Of a DNA stretch of 64,000 nt, positions 31,522 through 39,476 are shown piece by piece. The notes under the pieces are model-generated. The model did no database searches. It was not told the DNA's origin and saw only the letters and a list, made by a program, of their open reading frames with translations. The position numbers were made by a program, and so were the translations under genes. The stretch comes from Kiloniellales bacterium (GTDB taxonomy: Bacteria; Pseudomonadota; Alphaproteobacteria; Kiloniellales; JAKSDN01), in NCBI GenBank assembly GCA_028280455.1, contig JANQLT010000023.1, positions 1 to 64,000 on the forward strand. Direction: 5' to 3'. How positions within the stretch are numbered: position 1 is the stretch's first letter; each line of letters begins with the position of its first letter.

Positions 31522-32519
31522 GCGTTGCTCAGCCCGATGTGCAGGAAGTTGCCAGTGATCGTGGTGCTGGCAAAGAGCAGCCGCAGGCCCTCGATCGCGC
31601 CGGCCGTCAGGTACTGCCCGGCGGTCTGCGCTCGGAAGGCGAAGGGCTGCGAGTCGAAGTAGAGCAGGGTGCAGCTCACCAGGCCGAAGCCGGTCAAGGT
31701 CGGGTTCTGGATCTCGATCCAGCCCCGCGCCCGCGTGTTGGCGCCGTTGCTGAGCGTGTCGCCGCCCGTGACGTTGATCGCGCTGTCGGTCGCGGCGGCG
31801 CCCGACGTCTCCACGCCGTTGGTGATCTGGCGCTGCATCCCCGACCAGGCATAGTCGCCGGCACCGGACTTGTAGGCCCCGCCGGCCTTGACCCGCAGCA
31901 GCAGCGCGTGGTCGTTCGCGCTCGGCCTCACGTCGTCGAAGACGATCCGATGCGCGACGAAAGCGCTGTTGGCGAAAGAGGTCTCGAAGTCGACCGAGGA
32001 GGCGGCGCTCGGCGTCGCGCTGGCCAGCTTCTGCCAGGTGCCGGCCAGGTTCGCCAGCTTGACCTTCTTCGCCGTGCCGGCCGAGGCGTCGTAGGCCGCG
32101 ACGAAGTCGGCCGTGGTGTCCGGTGTCGAGTCCTCGGTCAGCGCGTTGATGACCTTGAGCAGGTTCTCCAAGGTCATCTTGCGCAGCGCCGCCGCCGTCG
32201 CGTCGTAGAGCGCGATCGTGTCGGCGACGGCCGGCGCCGTCTCGGCGCTCAGCCCGTTGACGTCGAGGGCCAGGCCGTCGGCGCTGCGCGCCAGGCCCGG
32301 GTTGGTCTGCAGCTTGGCCCGCAGGTTGCCGCCCGAGGACTCTAGCCCGTCGCCGATCCCTAGGGGCGAGCTGGGCGCCAGGAAGGCCGAGGCCTTCAGG
32401 TGGTTGTTGATGGTCTCCAGGTCGTCGCGGATCTGCTTGAGCTGCGCCCGCGCCTGCTTGGGATCGTCCGTCCCCTGATCGAAATGCGACGCCGAGCCAA
32501 TCGATGTTGGGAGAGTCAT
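31518..32519 (-). CDS. phage tail fibre protein
   Basis: The 333-residue protein starts at ATG 32519. Residues 1-60 contain a coiled coil (AQLKQIRDDLETINNHLKAS), followed by repeated ADTIALYDATAAALRKMTLE-like and FVAAYDASAGTAKKVKLANL segments typical of alphaproteobacterial phage tail fibres. The C-terminal beta-rich domain (GWIEIQNPTLTGFGLVSCTL) is probably the receptor-binding tip. It follows the tail-tip gene, separated by a repeat-rich 142-bp spacer. It is the gene most likely to set host specificity. Confidence 0.75.
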   Translation of the reverse strand: MTLPTSIGSASHFDQGTDDPKQARAQLKQIRDDLETINNHLKASAFLAPSSPLGIGDGLESSGGNLRAKLQTNPGLARSADGLALDVNGLSAETAPAVADTIALYDATAAALRKMTLENLLKVINALTEDSTPDTTADFVAAYDASAGTAKKVKLANLAGTWQKLASATPSAASSVDFETSFANSAFVAHRIVFDDVRPSANDHALLLRVKAGGAYKSGAGDYAWSGMQRQITNGVETSGAAATDSAINVTGGDTLSNGANTRARGWIEIQNPTLTGFGLVSCTLLYFDSQPFAFRAQTAGQYLTAGAIEGLRLLFASTTITGNFLHIGLSNA

Positions 32520-32539
32520 CGCTGAGAACCTCTAAGAGG

Positions 32540-32644
32540 ACACGGATGAACACGGATGAGCACGGATGGACACGGATAACCCGAAGAACAAACCAACTTG
32601 TTTGTTATTCGTGTGAATCCGTGGGTATCCGTGTTCATCCGTGT
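32540..32644. repeat. CACGGATGA iterated inverted repeat
   Basis: Four successive 10-bp units of the type ACACGGATGA run from 32540 to 32579. The complementary ATCCGTGTTCATCCGTGT follows at 32627-32644, pairing perfectly over 18 bp with 32540-32557. The loop includes a smaller CAAAC/GTTTG stem. It lies between tail-tip and tail-fibre genes and would form a large hairpin in the transcript. Confidence 0.8.
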
Positions 32645-32661
32645 AAACCTTGTTTTCTGAC

Positions 32662-35589
32662 TCATGTCTGTTTCGGCCCTTTGATCTCCGCGTCGATCAG
32701 CGCGTCGGCGAGCGTGCCGCTGCCGTCGTAGAGCTTGAACTCGGCCGCCAGGGTGCCGGGCGAGCCGAAGGCGGCGGCGCTCTTGCTGATCAGCTCCCAG
32801 GTCCAGCCGGCGCCGACGTTCTGGATCGCGGCGACCTTCGCCTGGCTGATCACCGACAGCTCGCCGGCGGCGATCCGGAAGTGGCCGGCGGCGATCCGCT
32901 CGAAGCGCGTCGTGTCGGCGCCCGCCGTGTTCACGTCGTTGACGTCGACCACCTCGGTCGCGCCGTCCAGCAGGATGGTCAGGGCCTCGATCGCCGTCGG
33001 CCCGGCCGGGCTCTCGGCGCTGGTCATGACCACCGAGATCTCGATGTAGCGCTGCGCCGTGACCGGCGCGAGCGGACCGAAGGGCCCGGAGACCTGCGGG
33101 CTGTCGCCCTCGCCGCCGGTGCGCATGGTGACCGCCTGCGTGCCCGTCCCCTCGACCGTCACCAGGGGCACGAAGGAGAGGTCGGCGCCGACGTCCAGCT
33201 CGATCCGGTACTCGATCGAGGCCGGGCTCGGCAGGATGGCGTCCCAGGAATCCGGCAGGTCGTCCCAGGCCCCCGGCGAGCCCGGCAGGTCGTCCCAGCC
33301 GCCCAGGCTGACCGAGCGCAGGGCGCGGTCGTCGTCGACGAAGCAGTCGGTCTTGCTGCCCGGAAAGCCGAGGTCGTGCTCCAGGCGGCCGATCAGCACC
33401 GAGCGCAGCCGCGGGTCGCCCAGGGTCGCCTGGATGAACAGCGCCTCCTCGGACTCGTTGCCCGAGGAATCGACCGTCTTGATCGCGAAGCTATAGGTGC
33501 CGGCGGCCAGCTCGTTGGTCTCGTGGGGGCTGCTCTGCAGCAGGCCGCTGTGCAGCGCCGTCATGGCGTCCCAGTCCGAGCTGCTGCCGGCCAGGTACTT
33601 GATCCGGTAGCCGCCGCCGACCCGCACATCGGCCGCCGGGCTGGCGTGGGTCCAGGCGAAGCGCCGCGTGCCGTCGGGCTGGCGCGCCACGGTGAAGGAC
33701 TCCGGCCGGCTCGGCAGCTCGGTCTTGCCGACCACGCTGTGCTGCAGCTCGTTGGCCCAGAGCGCGTCGTCCCGGTCGGAGACCGCGCCGATCTGGTTGA
33801 TCGCCCGGACCCGGATGTCGTAGGTGACGCCGTCCTGCACCGGCGCCAGGAACGCGGCCGTCGCCGCGCCGGGCACCAGGACCGACTGGGTGTTGCCGTC
33901 GCTCCAGTCGGTCGGCGAGCCGGCCAAGGCCGCGTCTCGGTACTGGATCTCGATCTGCCCGCCCTCGGTCACGAAGACGTCGGTCGGCGGCGTCCAGGTG
34001 ACCAGGATGCGGCTCACGACCGTGCCGTCGCCGGCCACGAAAAGCTGGGCATTGCCGCTGGCGAAGCCGACCCCGCTCGGCGCCGCCACCGAGAAGGGGT
34101 CCGGCAGCGTCGTGTCCGGCGCCGGGTCGTAGTCCAGGACCGCGCCGGCGTCCCAGTCCCAGGAGGCCGCGGACTCCTCCTGCAGCTCCAGCTCGATCGC
34201 GCCGTTCTGGTTGAAGGTCTTGGCGATGACCCGGAAGACCTTGGCGTTCCAGCCAAAGTCGGCGCCGGCCTGGTCGAGGGTCAGGGCCACGCTGTCGAAG
34301 ACCGCCAGCTTGAGCGCGGTCAGCTTGGCCGGGAACTTGACCGTGATGCCCTGCCGCGACTTGCGCAGCAGGATCTCGGCGATCCGCTGCGCCCGGACCG
34401 CGTCCTGGGTGAAAGGCAGCTCGATGTCCTTGACGATCTGCTGGCCGCCGTCCTCCGCCTCGTAAGTGGCGTTGGTGCGCATCGGGAAGTCTGTCGGCTC
34501 GTAGAGCTTGCTCGGGTCGACGAAGGTGCCGCGCACCGCGTTGAAGAGGTTGCGCCGCTCGACCCCGGTCTCGACCTCGATCGGCCCGGCCAGGTCGTCG
34601 GCGGTCAAGGTCACGGTCGGGGTCAGGTAGGCCCCGGCAAAGAGATGGTACTTGCCCTGGCTGTAGCTGATCGCCCCGGCGCCGGCCGAGAGCAGGTCCT
34701 CCATGATGTCGATCGGCGTGTCGGCCAGGTCGATCACGCCGTCGCAGGTATATCGCGCCTGGGTCGAGGGCGACTCGCCCGTGCCCATCTCGACCGGCTC
34801 GTCGCTGATGTTGGCGGCGGCGATGAAGCTGGCCAGGTCGATCTCGGTCAGGGGCGCGGCCAGCCCGAAGTCGGCCATCAGGTAGTCCAGGACGCAAAGC
34901 GCCCAGTTGTTGGACCAGGACCAGGTGCCGGCGTCGCCCGGGTCCTGCAGCGTGTCGCGCGGGTCCCAGACCTTGCGGCCGCGCAGCTTGAAGGCCAGCC
35001 GCGGCACGCCGTTCGGGAAGACGTTGCGGTCGTAGGTCAGGCGCAGCGTCGCATAGCCGAGGCCGCGCAGCCGGTGGTTGCTGCCCCAGTCGGCGACCTC
35101 GCCGGCCAGCAACGTGTCGACGCTCTGGTCGGCCTCGCCCTCGTGGAACTGCACCCGGATCTGGTTCTTGTAGCGCGTCGTGGTCAGCGTGCCGTCGCCG
35201 CTGAAGTCGCCGATCTCGGCGGCCTCCTCGGCGAAGAACACGCCGGTGAAGCCCTCGATCTCGTGGCCGGTGACCGGCACGACCAGATGCAGCACGCTCT
35301 TGTCGCTGCCCGTCGAGGCGCCGAACACCAGGGGCCCGGCGACCTTGGCCTCGCCGTAGACGATCTTGTGCGAGGCCACCGGCGAGCGCACCACCTCGAC
35401 CCGGTCCTGCGCCTGGCTGGCGAAGTCCACCGCAGCGCGCTTGGCCTTGGACTTGCTCGTTCCACCGAGGAAACCGCCGGCGAAGGACAGCGCGATGCTG
35501 CCGGCCTTGGCGATGACGTTGAAAGGCGGCGGCAGAAAGGCGCCGAAAATCCCCGCGATCTGACCGATCGCACCGACGATTTGGCCCAT
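32662..35589 (-). CDS. tail tip / central tail fibre protein (lambda J-like, GTA gp15 position)
   Basis: The 975-residue protein begins MGQIVGAIGQIAGIFGAFLP, a hydrophobic opening usual for tail-tip proteins. It continues with an AQDRVEVVRSPVASHKIVYG segment shared by J-type hub proteins and a hub region with WDPRDTLQDPG and LDYLMADFGL. A fibronectin type III-like stretch (near 530-620, PPTDVFVTEGGQIEIQYRDA) follows, then a second beta-rich module and a C-terminal beta domain. It should form the distal tail hub and contact the cell surface. Sequence repeats flank the gene on both sides (32540-32644 and 35591-35698). The upstream DUF6950 peptidase and hub-like genes match the order gp13-gp14-gp15 of RcGTA. 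Confidence 0.8.
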   Translation of the reverse strand: MGQIVGAIGQIAGIFGAFLPPPFNVIAKAGSIALSFAGGFLGGTSKSKAKRAAVDFASQAQDRVEVVRSPVASHKIVYGEAKVAGPLVFGASTGSDKSVLHLVVPVTGHEIEGFTGVFFAEEAAEIGDFSGDGTLTTTRYKNQIRVQFHEGEADQSVDTLLAGEVADWGSNHRLRGLGYATLRLTYDRNVFPNGVPRLAFKLRGRKVWDPRDTLQDPGDAGTWSWSNNWALCVLDYLMADFGLAAPLTEIDLASFIAAANISDEPVEMGTGESPSTQARYTCDGVIDLADTPIDIMEDLLSAGAGAISYSQGKYHLFAGAYLTPTVTLTADDLAGPIEVETGVERRNLFNAVRGTFVDPSKLYEPTDFPMRTNATYEAEDGGQQIVKDIELPFTQDAVRAQRIAEILLRKSRQGITVKFPAKLTALKLAVFDSVALTLDQAGADFGWNAKVFRVIAKTFNQNGAIELELQEESAASWDWDAGAVLDYDPAPDTTLPDPFSVAAPSGVGFASGNAQLFVAGDGTVVSRILVTWTPPTDVFVTEGGQIEIQYRDAALAGSPTDWSDGNTQSVLVPGAATAAFLAPVQDGVTYDIRVRAINQIGAVSDRDDALWANELQHSVVGKTELPSRPESFTVARQPDGTRRFAWTHASPAADVRVGGGYRIKYLAGSSSDWDAMTALHSGLLQSSPHETNELAAGTYSFAIKTVDSSGNESEEALFIQATLGDPRLRSVLIGRLEHDLGFPGSKTDCFVDDDRALRSVSLGGWDDLPGSPGAWDDLPDSWDAILPSPASIEYRIELDVGADLSFVPLVTVEGTGTQAVTMRTGGEGDSPQVSGPFGPLAPVTAQRYIEISVVMTSAESPAGPTAIEALTILLDGATEVVDVNDVNTAGADTTRFERIAAGHFRIAAGELSVISQAKVAAIQNVGAGWTWELISKSAAAFGSPGTLAAEFKLYDGSGTLADALIDAEIKGPKQT

Positions 35590-35590
35590 T

Positions 35591-35663
35591 CAGTTGTCAG
35601 ATGTCGGTTGAGAGATGTCAGTCACGGCAAAACCTCCTACTGACAACTCTCGACTGACAACTG
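35591..35663. repeat. CTGACAACT inverted repeat cluster
   Basis: CAGTTGTCAG at 35591-35600 is complementary to CTGACAACT elements at 35640-35648 and 35654-35662, with further GATGTC repeats between. The cluster occupies the spacer upstream of the tail-tip gene start. It looks like an imported intergenic repeat, not coding sequence. Confidence 0.65.
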
Positions 35664-35669
35664 CCATCT

Positions 35670-35698
35670 GGATCAAACGCGCCAAGCGCGTTTGATCC
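35670..35698. repeat. perfect 13-bp hairpin over the stop of the DUF6950 gene
   Basis: The arms GGATCAAACGCGC and GCGCGTTTGATCC are perfect complements with a CAA loop. The stop codon of the leftward gene and its last eight codons lie inside. There is no T tract, so it is more likely an RNA-stability or attenuating hairpin than a full terminator. Confidence 0.75.
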
Positions 35699-36095
35699 TA
35701 GGCATCGGCACGAAGACCAGGCCGGCCGGGGTCAGGAAGGCGGCGCGGCTGCCGAGGCAGATACCGAGGCCATCGAGCCCGTCGTAGCTGCCGGCCAGGC
35801 AGAGGTCGCCGCGCTGCGCCGACAGCGGCAGCACCTCGGCCTTGCCGTGCCGCGCCGCGATCTTCTCGACCACTGCCGGCAGGCCGCCGCCCGAAAAAGC
35901 CGCCAAGACCAGGCGCGCGCCGAAGGCGCTGCGGTAGCGGCCGCGGAAGGGCGCGCCGACGTCGACCCCGGTCATGACGGCCACCGCGCCACAGGCCCAG
36001 AGGCAGCAGTCGTCCCAGCCCCAGCGAAAGGGCCGGGTCCGCGAGTCCTGCAGATAGCCTTCCAGCCGGCTCGGCCAGTCTTGGTGGCGCTTCAC
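35673..36095 (-). CDS. DUF6950/NlpC-P60-like phage tail peptidase (GTA gp14 position)
   Basis: The 140-residue protein begins KRHQDWPSRLEGYLQDSRTR and continues PFRWGWDDCCLWACGAVAVM, which holds the family's catalytic-type Asp-Cys. A later Gly-His-like position reads LAGSYDGLDGLGICLGSRA and lacks an obvious catalytic His, so activity is uncertain. Proteins at this place in GTA-like tails are peptidoglycan peptidases that help DNA entry. It overlaps the preceding gene by ATGA. Its 3' end is built into a perfect hairpin. Confidence 0.75.
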   Translation of the reverse strand: MKRHQDWPSRLEGYLQDSRTRPFRWGWDDCCLWACGAVAVMTGVDVGAPFRGRYRSAFGARLVLAAFSGGGLPAVVEKIAARHGKAEVLPLSAQRGDLCLAGSYDGLDGLGICLGSRAAFLTPAGLVFVPMPRIKRAWRV

Positions 36096-36763
36096 CTGAA
36101 AAAGCTCGCGGCTGGCCAGACGATCTCCTTGGCCGCCATCTGCTCGGCGAAGGCCAGGCCGACGTCGCCGGGGTAGCGCTGCTGCTGGTCGGCGTCGTTG
36201 AAGCGCCTCACGCGCGGCCGCTCCCAGTCGGCCAGACGGCTCTCGACCACCAGGGCGATCGAGCCGGTCTCGCCGGCGGTGATGGTCATGACGTCCATCC
36301 GCCCCTCGAAGAGTCTGTCCGGCGTATCGACCAGCGCGTGGCCCGCGTCGAGGAATCCGAGAGAGAGAGTCGCGGTCCGGCCCTGGTAGGCCTCGCCGAG
36401 CGCGATCGCGACCAGCGAGGTGGGAATGCCGTTGAGAACCAGCCGCAGCCGGTAGGCCTGCAGCTCGACGCCCTCCTCCACCGCCTCGATCTGACCGAAA
36501 TGCCCGATGCCGCTGTAGCTGTTTCCGCCCCAGGCGATATCGAAGGGCGCGGTGGTCATGCGCAGGGTCTGTCCGGCGAAGTCCAGGGTGCAGAACAGCA
36601 GCGGCCGGACGACGCGCTCCACGGCCGCCGCGGCATTGAGCGCCGAGAGCGCATAGCCGGGCGATGCCGGGGCGCCGGCAGCCTGCAGCCCATGGGTGAC
36701 GACGAAGGCGACGGTGCCCGGCGCGAAGCCGATGCCACGGGCGATCAGGTGCTTGACGGCCAT
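36092..36763 (-). CDS. phage tail hub/baseplate-type protein (GTA gp13 / DUF2163-like position)
   Basis: The 223-residue protein contains VVRPLLFCTLDFAGQTLRMT, FDIAWGGNSYSGIGHFGQIE, LVLNGIPTSLVAIALGEAYQ and DQQQRYPGDVGLAFAEQM. These segments recur in tail proteins of alphaproteobacterial siphophages, with a resemblance to the hub protein encoded before the peptidase in GTA. The assignment rests on motif style and position, so it is moderate. It overlaps the next gene by 4 nt and the previous one by one base. Confidence 0.6.
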   Translation of the reverse strand: MAVKHLIARGIGFAPGTVAFVVTHGLQAAGAPASPGYALSALNAAAAVERVVRPLLFCTLDFAGQTLRMTTAPFDIAWGGNSYSGIGHFGQIEAVEEGVELQAYRLRLVLNGIPTSLVAIALGEAYQGRTATLSLGFLDAGHALVDTPDRLFEGRMDVMTITAGETGSIALVVESRLADWERPRVRRFNDADQQQRYPGDVGLAFAEQMAAKEIVWPAASFFR

Positions 36764-37644
36764 CAGGTGGCGCGCGTGCGGCTCGTCGGGTTGCTGGCGT
36801 CGTCGAGCGTGAAGGTCATGGCGGTCGCCACGCCGTCGAGCTTCTTGACGGTGATCGTCGTGCCGCTGACGGAGAATACGCCGGCCTGCTGCATGATCTG
36901 GAACAGGGCCTGGGCCAGGGTCGGCGCGGTGCCGTCCGGTGCATAGGATTCGACCATCTGCGCCGTGAGGATATCCGCGACCGCGATGTCGTTGAGGGCG
37001 GCGAGGCCGGCGTCCAGCTCGGCCTTGGTCGGCGGGTCATAGGCGGTCAGCGCCGCGGCGGCCTCGCTGTTGACCTCGGCGGCGCTGAGGTTGTTCAGGC
37101 CGGCGATCTGCGCCGGCAGGGTCGTGCCGGTGTCCTCGAGGATCGCCGCGACCTCGGTGTCGATGAAGGCGGCCAGCGCGTCCTTGTCGGCCGTCGCCTC
37201 GGCGCGCGTCGGCGGGTCGTAGTCGGCCAGCGCCGTGTCGGCCTCGGCGTTGACGTCGGCCTTCATCTGCGTGGTCAGGCCGAGATTGGCGTCGCCGATC
37301 TCGCGCAGGTCGACCTGCAGGCGATCCGCGCCGAACAGGGAATCCCAGACATTGGCGGGCACCACCATGAAGGCCATCCAGACCGGCAGGTGCGTCGCCG
37401 GGTCGCGCATCATGACGCTGAGCCGGCCCAGCGTATTGGTGTCCGTCGCGCTCAGGCCGACCAGATACCAGCCGAAGCCGTCGTGCGAGAAGCTGGTGCC
37501 GTTGCGCGCCAGAAAGCCGCCGCCGTTCTTGGAGAGGTAGACTGTCGGCGTCGTGAGCCCGATTTCCTCGCTGACGCCGTCCGTCGCGTCGGCCACCGGA
37601 CCGAGCTCCACGGTGGCGGCCGTCGACTGCTTGAGCCACTGCAT
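36763..37644 (-). CDS. phage tail-associated protein with VNAEA-type repeats
   Basis: The 293-residue protein has an N-terminal beta domain (residues 1-110: VELGPVADATDGVSEEIGLT and RDPATHLPVWMAFMVVPANV) found in many siphophage virion proteins. Two to three imperfect repeats follow (KADVNAEADTALADYDPPTR and SAAEVNSEAAAALTAYDPPT) that probably form a trimeric fibre shaft. The C-terminal beta hairpin (SVSGTTITVKKLDGVATAMT) is a usual capping element. A side-fibre or adaptor role is likely, but the exact position in the particle is unknown. Confidence 0.65.
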   Translation of the reverse strand: MQWLKQSTAATVELGPVADATDGVSEEIGLTTPTVYLSKNGGGFLARNGTSFSHDGFGWYLVGLSATDTNTLGRLSVMMRDPATHLPVWMAFMVVPANVWDSLFGADRLQVDLREIGDANLGLTTQMKADVNAEADTALADYDPPTRAEATADKDALAAFIDTEVAAILEDTGTTLPAQIAGLNNLSAAEVNSEAAAALTAYDPPTKAELDAGLAALNDIAVADILTAQMVESYAPDGTAPTLAQALFQIMQQAGVFSVSGTTITVKKLDGVATAMTFTLDDASNPTSRTRAT

Positions 37645-38865
37645 CTAGCCGGCCCTCCGTTGCCGATAGTGATGCGCCGCCGCCGGCATCGCCGCGCTCG
37701 GCCCCACGACCAGGTCCCCCGCCTCGAAGTCGTCCAGGCGCTGACCGCCCCGGAAGGCTCTCAGCCCGGTTCGGGTCTGCCCCGTGTGAGTGGTGTCGGT
37801 CCCGGTGACGTGCGACACGCCGGCGAAGAAGCCCTCCAAGTCCGATCCGTCGACTTCGAGACGCATCAAGTCGCCGTTCGGCGCCGCGTGGTTGTCGTTA
37901 TCGTCCGTGATCAGGGTGTAATTGTTGAAGCCGTTGATCCTGTAGAGCGCGCAGTCGCCGCCGACGAAATCGGAATGGGTATACATGTAGCCCGCGTGGC
38001 CCGATGAGCTGGAGCGAGCGATGACCCCGACATCGGGCACGCTGCCGGTGCCGGACACCTTCGTTGCCACGGCCTGCACATAGTGGTCGTCCCCCGACAG
38101 ATCCTTGTCCGCGCGCGAGGCATCGCCGCTGCCGTGGCCGCCGCTCTCCGCCGCGTTGGAGACGATCCCGAAGCCCCAGCCGTCCGTGTTGGTCCAGGAC
38201 CAGCCGCCTTCGCTCGATGTCCCGAGGGACGGGCTGTCGGCGCGGTCGAAGCTGTCGGTCGCCGTCGTGGCGTGGGGCAGCGGCTCTTCGTCGGGCAGGT
38301 CGCCCTGGATCAAGCGATGGTCCGTCGTCCGATACTTCGCGAGCTGCCAGTCGAGGGACCGGAGATACTGCTTGGAGCCCCGCGCCCTGTCGGCAGTCCT
38401 CTGCGCCTTGTAGTTCTGCCGCAATACCGCGATGACCTTGGGCGACAGCTCGGGGTCGTCGATCTCGAACCGCTTGCGAATTGCCAGGGGCCCGATAGCG
38501 AGGCCGATGGTTCCGTCGCGCTTCGGCATGACCGGCCGCCAGCGCGTCGTACCGGCGGCCTCGGCGTGCGCGCTGAAGAGCTCGAAGAGGATCTCGTCGA
38601 GACGCGTCGCCGACAGAGAGGTCCCGAGCTCGGCTTCCAAAGCCTGCCGGCGCGTCTGCGGCACGATCCCTTGGGGATCATCGGCGATCAGGCTAATTCC
38701 CAGCCGCTTGCCCGGGTCGCGCTCGAAGGCAAAGAGCCCGCGGCCGTGGTGTCTCTGACCACTCAAGGGACGCAGGTCGAGGGCATGCCTGGCGCCTTGG
38801 GGCCAGTGAAACCAGGTCTGGCCGTGGGCCAGGACTTTCCGGTAGGGAGCGGTCGCAAAGTACAT
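37645..38865 (-). CDS. phage virion protein with lectin-like beta-sandwich, function unknown
   Basis: This 406-residue protein starts at ATG 38865. The first 190 residues are charged and helical (RLDEILFELFSAHAEAAG, YKAQRTADRARGSKQYLRSL). From about 205 on, SFDRADSPSLGTSSEGGWSW and the following DNDNHAAPNGDLMRLEVDGS resemble a concanavalin/LamG-like sugar-binding fold. It probably adds a carbohydrate-binding part to the tail. It ends immediately before the next gene's ATG. Upstream of its start lies a perfect palindrome and an oppositely oriented GtrA gene. Confidence 0.55.
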   Translation of the reverse strand: MYFATAPYRKVLAHGQTWFHWPQGARHALDLRPLSGQRHHGRGLFAFERDPGKRLGISLIADDPQGIVPQTRRQALEAELGTSLSATRLDEILFELFSAHAEAAGTTRWRPVMPKRDGTIGLAIGPLAIRKRFEIDDPELSPKVIAVLRQNYKAQRTADRARGSKQYLRSLDWQLAKYRTTDHRLIQGDLPDEEPLPHATTATDSFDRADSPSLGTSSEGGWSWTNTDGWGFGIVSNAAESGGHGSGDASRADKDLSGDDHYVQAVATKVSGTGSVPDVGVIARSSSSGHAGYMYTHSDFVGGDCALYRINGFNNYTLITDDNDNHAAPNGDLMRLEVDGSDLEGFFAGVSHVTGTDTTHTGQTRTGLRAFRGGQRLDDFEAGDLVVGPSAAMPAAAHHYRQRRAG

Positions 38866-38898
38866 GGCTCCCCCGTAGACATCTGTGGACGCTCGGTG

Positions 38899-39028
38899 CT
38901 AGAGCGTTTGCCGATCGGGCGGCACCGGCCCGCTCCCCCTCCCGGCCACCCAATAGGATACTGCCGTGGGTGGCCGGGAGGGGGAGCGGGCCGGTGCCGT
39001 GACTCCGCGTCAGCGGAAAACGCGCTAG
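38899..39028. repeat. 130-bp palindromic element with perfect 33-bp inverted repeat
   Basis: The inner arms at 38920-38952 and 38967-38999 are perfectly complementary over 33 bp, with a 14-nt loop. Outer arms at 38899-38913 (CTAGAGCGTTTGCCG) and 39014-39028 (complement CTAGCGCGTTTTCCG) match at 13 of 15 bases. The outer motif resembles dispersed AGCGTTTTCC repeats common in alphaproteobacterial intergenic regions. It lies between the 5' ends of a leftward phage gene and the rightward GtrA gene. It has MITE-like form but no coding capacity. Confidence 0.85.
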
Positions 39029-39037
39029 CGAGTGGTC

Positions 39038-39451
39038 ATGACGGACAAACCGCCACTCAAAGGACTTGCCGCGCTGCCGGCGGTCGGCCTTCTGCTCCAG
39101 TACGGGCGGTTCGGCCTGGTCGGCCTGACCGCGACGGGCGTTCACGTCGCCGTCTTCACGGCGCTTCTGGAACTGACCGACTCCGCGGGATGGCTCGCCA
39201 ACCTGCCGGCCTTCTCCTTGGCGGTGGTGGTGTCCTACCTGGGTCATTTCTACTGGACCTTTCCCGGCTCCGACCGGGGGTCCTTTCCGCGATTCGTGGC
39301 GACGGCGATCTTCGGGCTCACCCTGAACACGCTGGCCGCGTTCGTCATCGTTGATCTGCTCGACCTGCCCTACATCTGGGCGATCGCGGTCATGGTTCTC
39401 GTGGTGCCTGTGCTGGTCTTTCTACTCGCGAAGTTCTGGGCCTTCCGCTAG
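39038..39451 (+). CDS. GtrA-family membrane protein (phage cargo gene)
   Basis: The 137-residue protein has four membrane helices: YGRFGLVGLTATGVHVAVFT, WLANLPAFSLAVVVSYLGHF, FVATAIFGLTLNTLAAFVIV and IWAIAVMVLVVPVLVFLLAK, ending FWAFR, the usual GtrA C-terminus. GtrA proteins move lipid-linked sugars or sugar phosphates across the membrane, and phage versions alter O-antigen to block superinfection. ATG 39038 is preferred over GTG 39032. It is the only rightward gene inside the leftward structural operon and stands alone, without the GtrB glycosyltransferase. This is typical of an independently expressed cargo (moron) gene. Confidence 0.88.
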   Translation: MTDKPPLKGLAALPAVGLLLQYGRFGLVGLTATGVHVAVFTALLELTDSAGWLANLPAFSLAVVVSYLGHFYWTFPGSDRGSFPRFVATAIFGLTLNTLAAFVIVDLLDLPYIWAIAVMVLVVPVLVFLLAKFWAFR

Positions 39452-39476
39452 CCGACGCGGTTTCGATCGGTGCCCC

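Noticed and set aside
32540-32644. Regular short repeats resembling a CRISPR array
   Set aside because: The unit is only about 10 bp, copies are contiguous without spacers, and the set forms an inverted repeat; no cas genes are near.
32650-35643. Long open frame on the plus strand opposite the tail-tip gene
   Set aside because: It mirrors the GC-rich minus-strand gene, has Arg/Gly/Asp-rich composition without any domain, and the minus frame carries clear tail-tip motifs.
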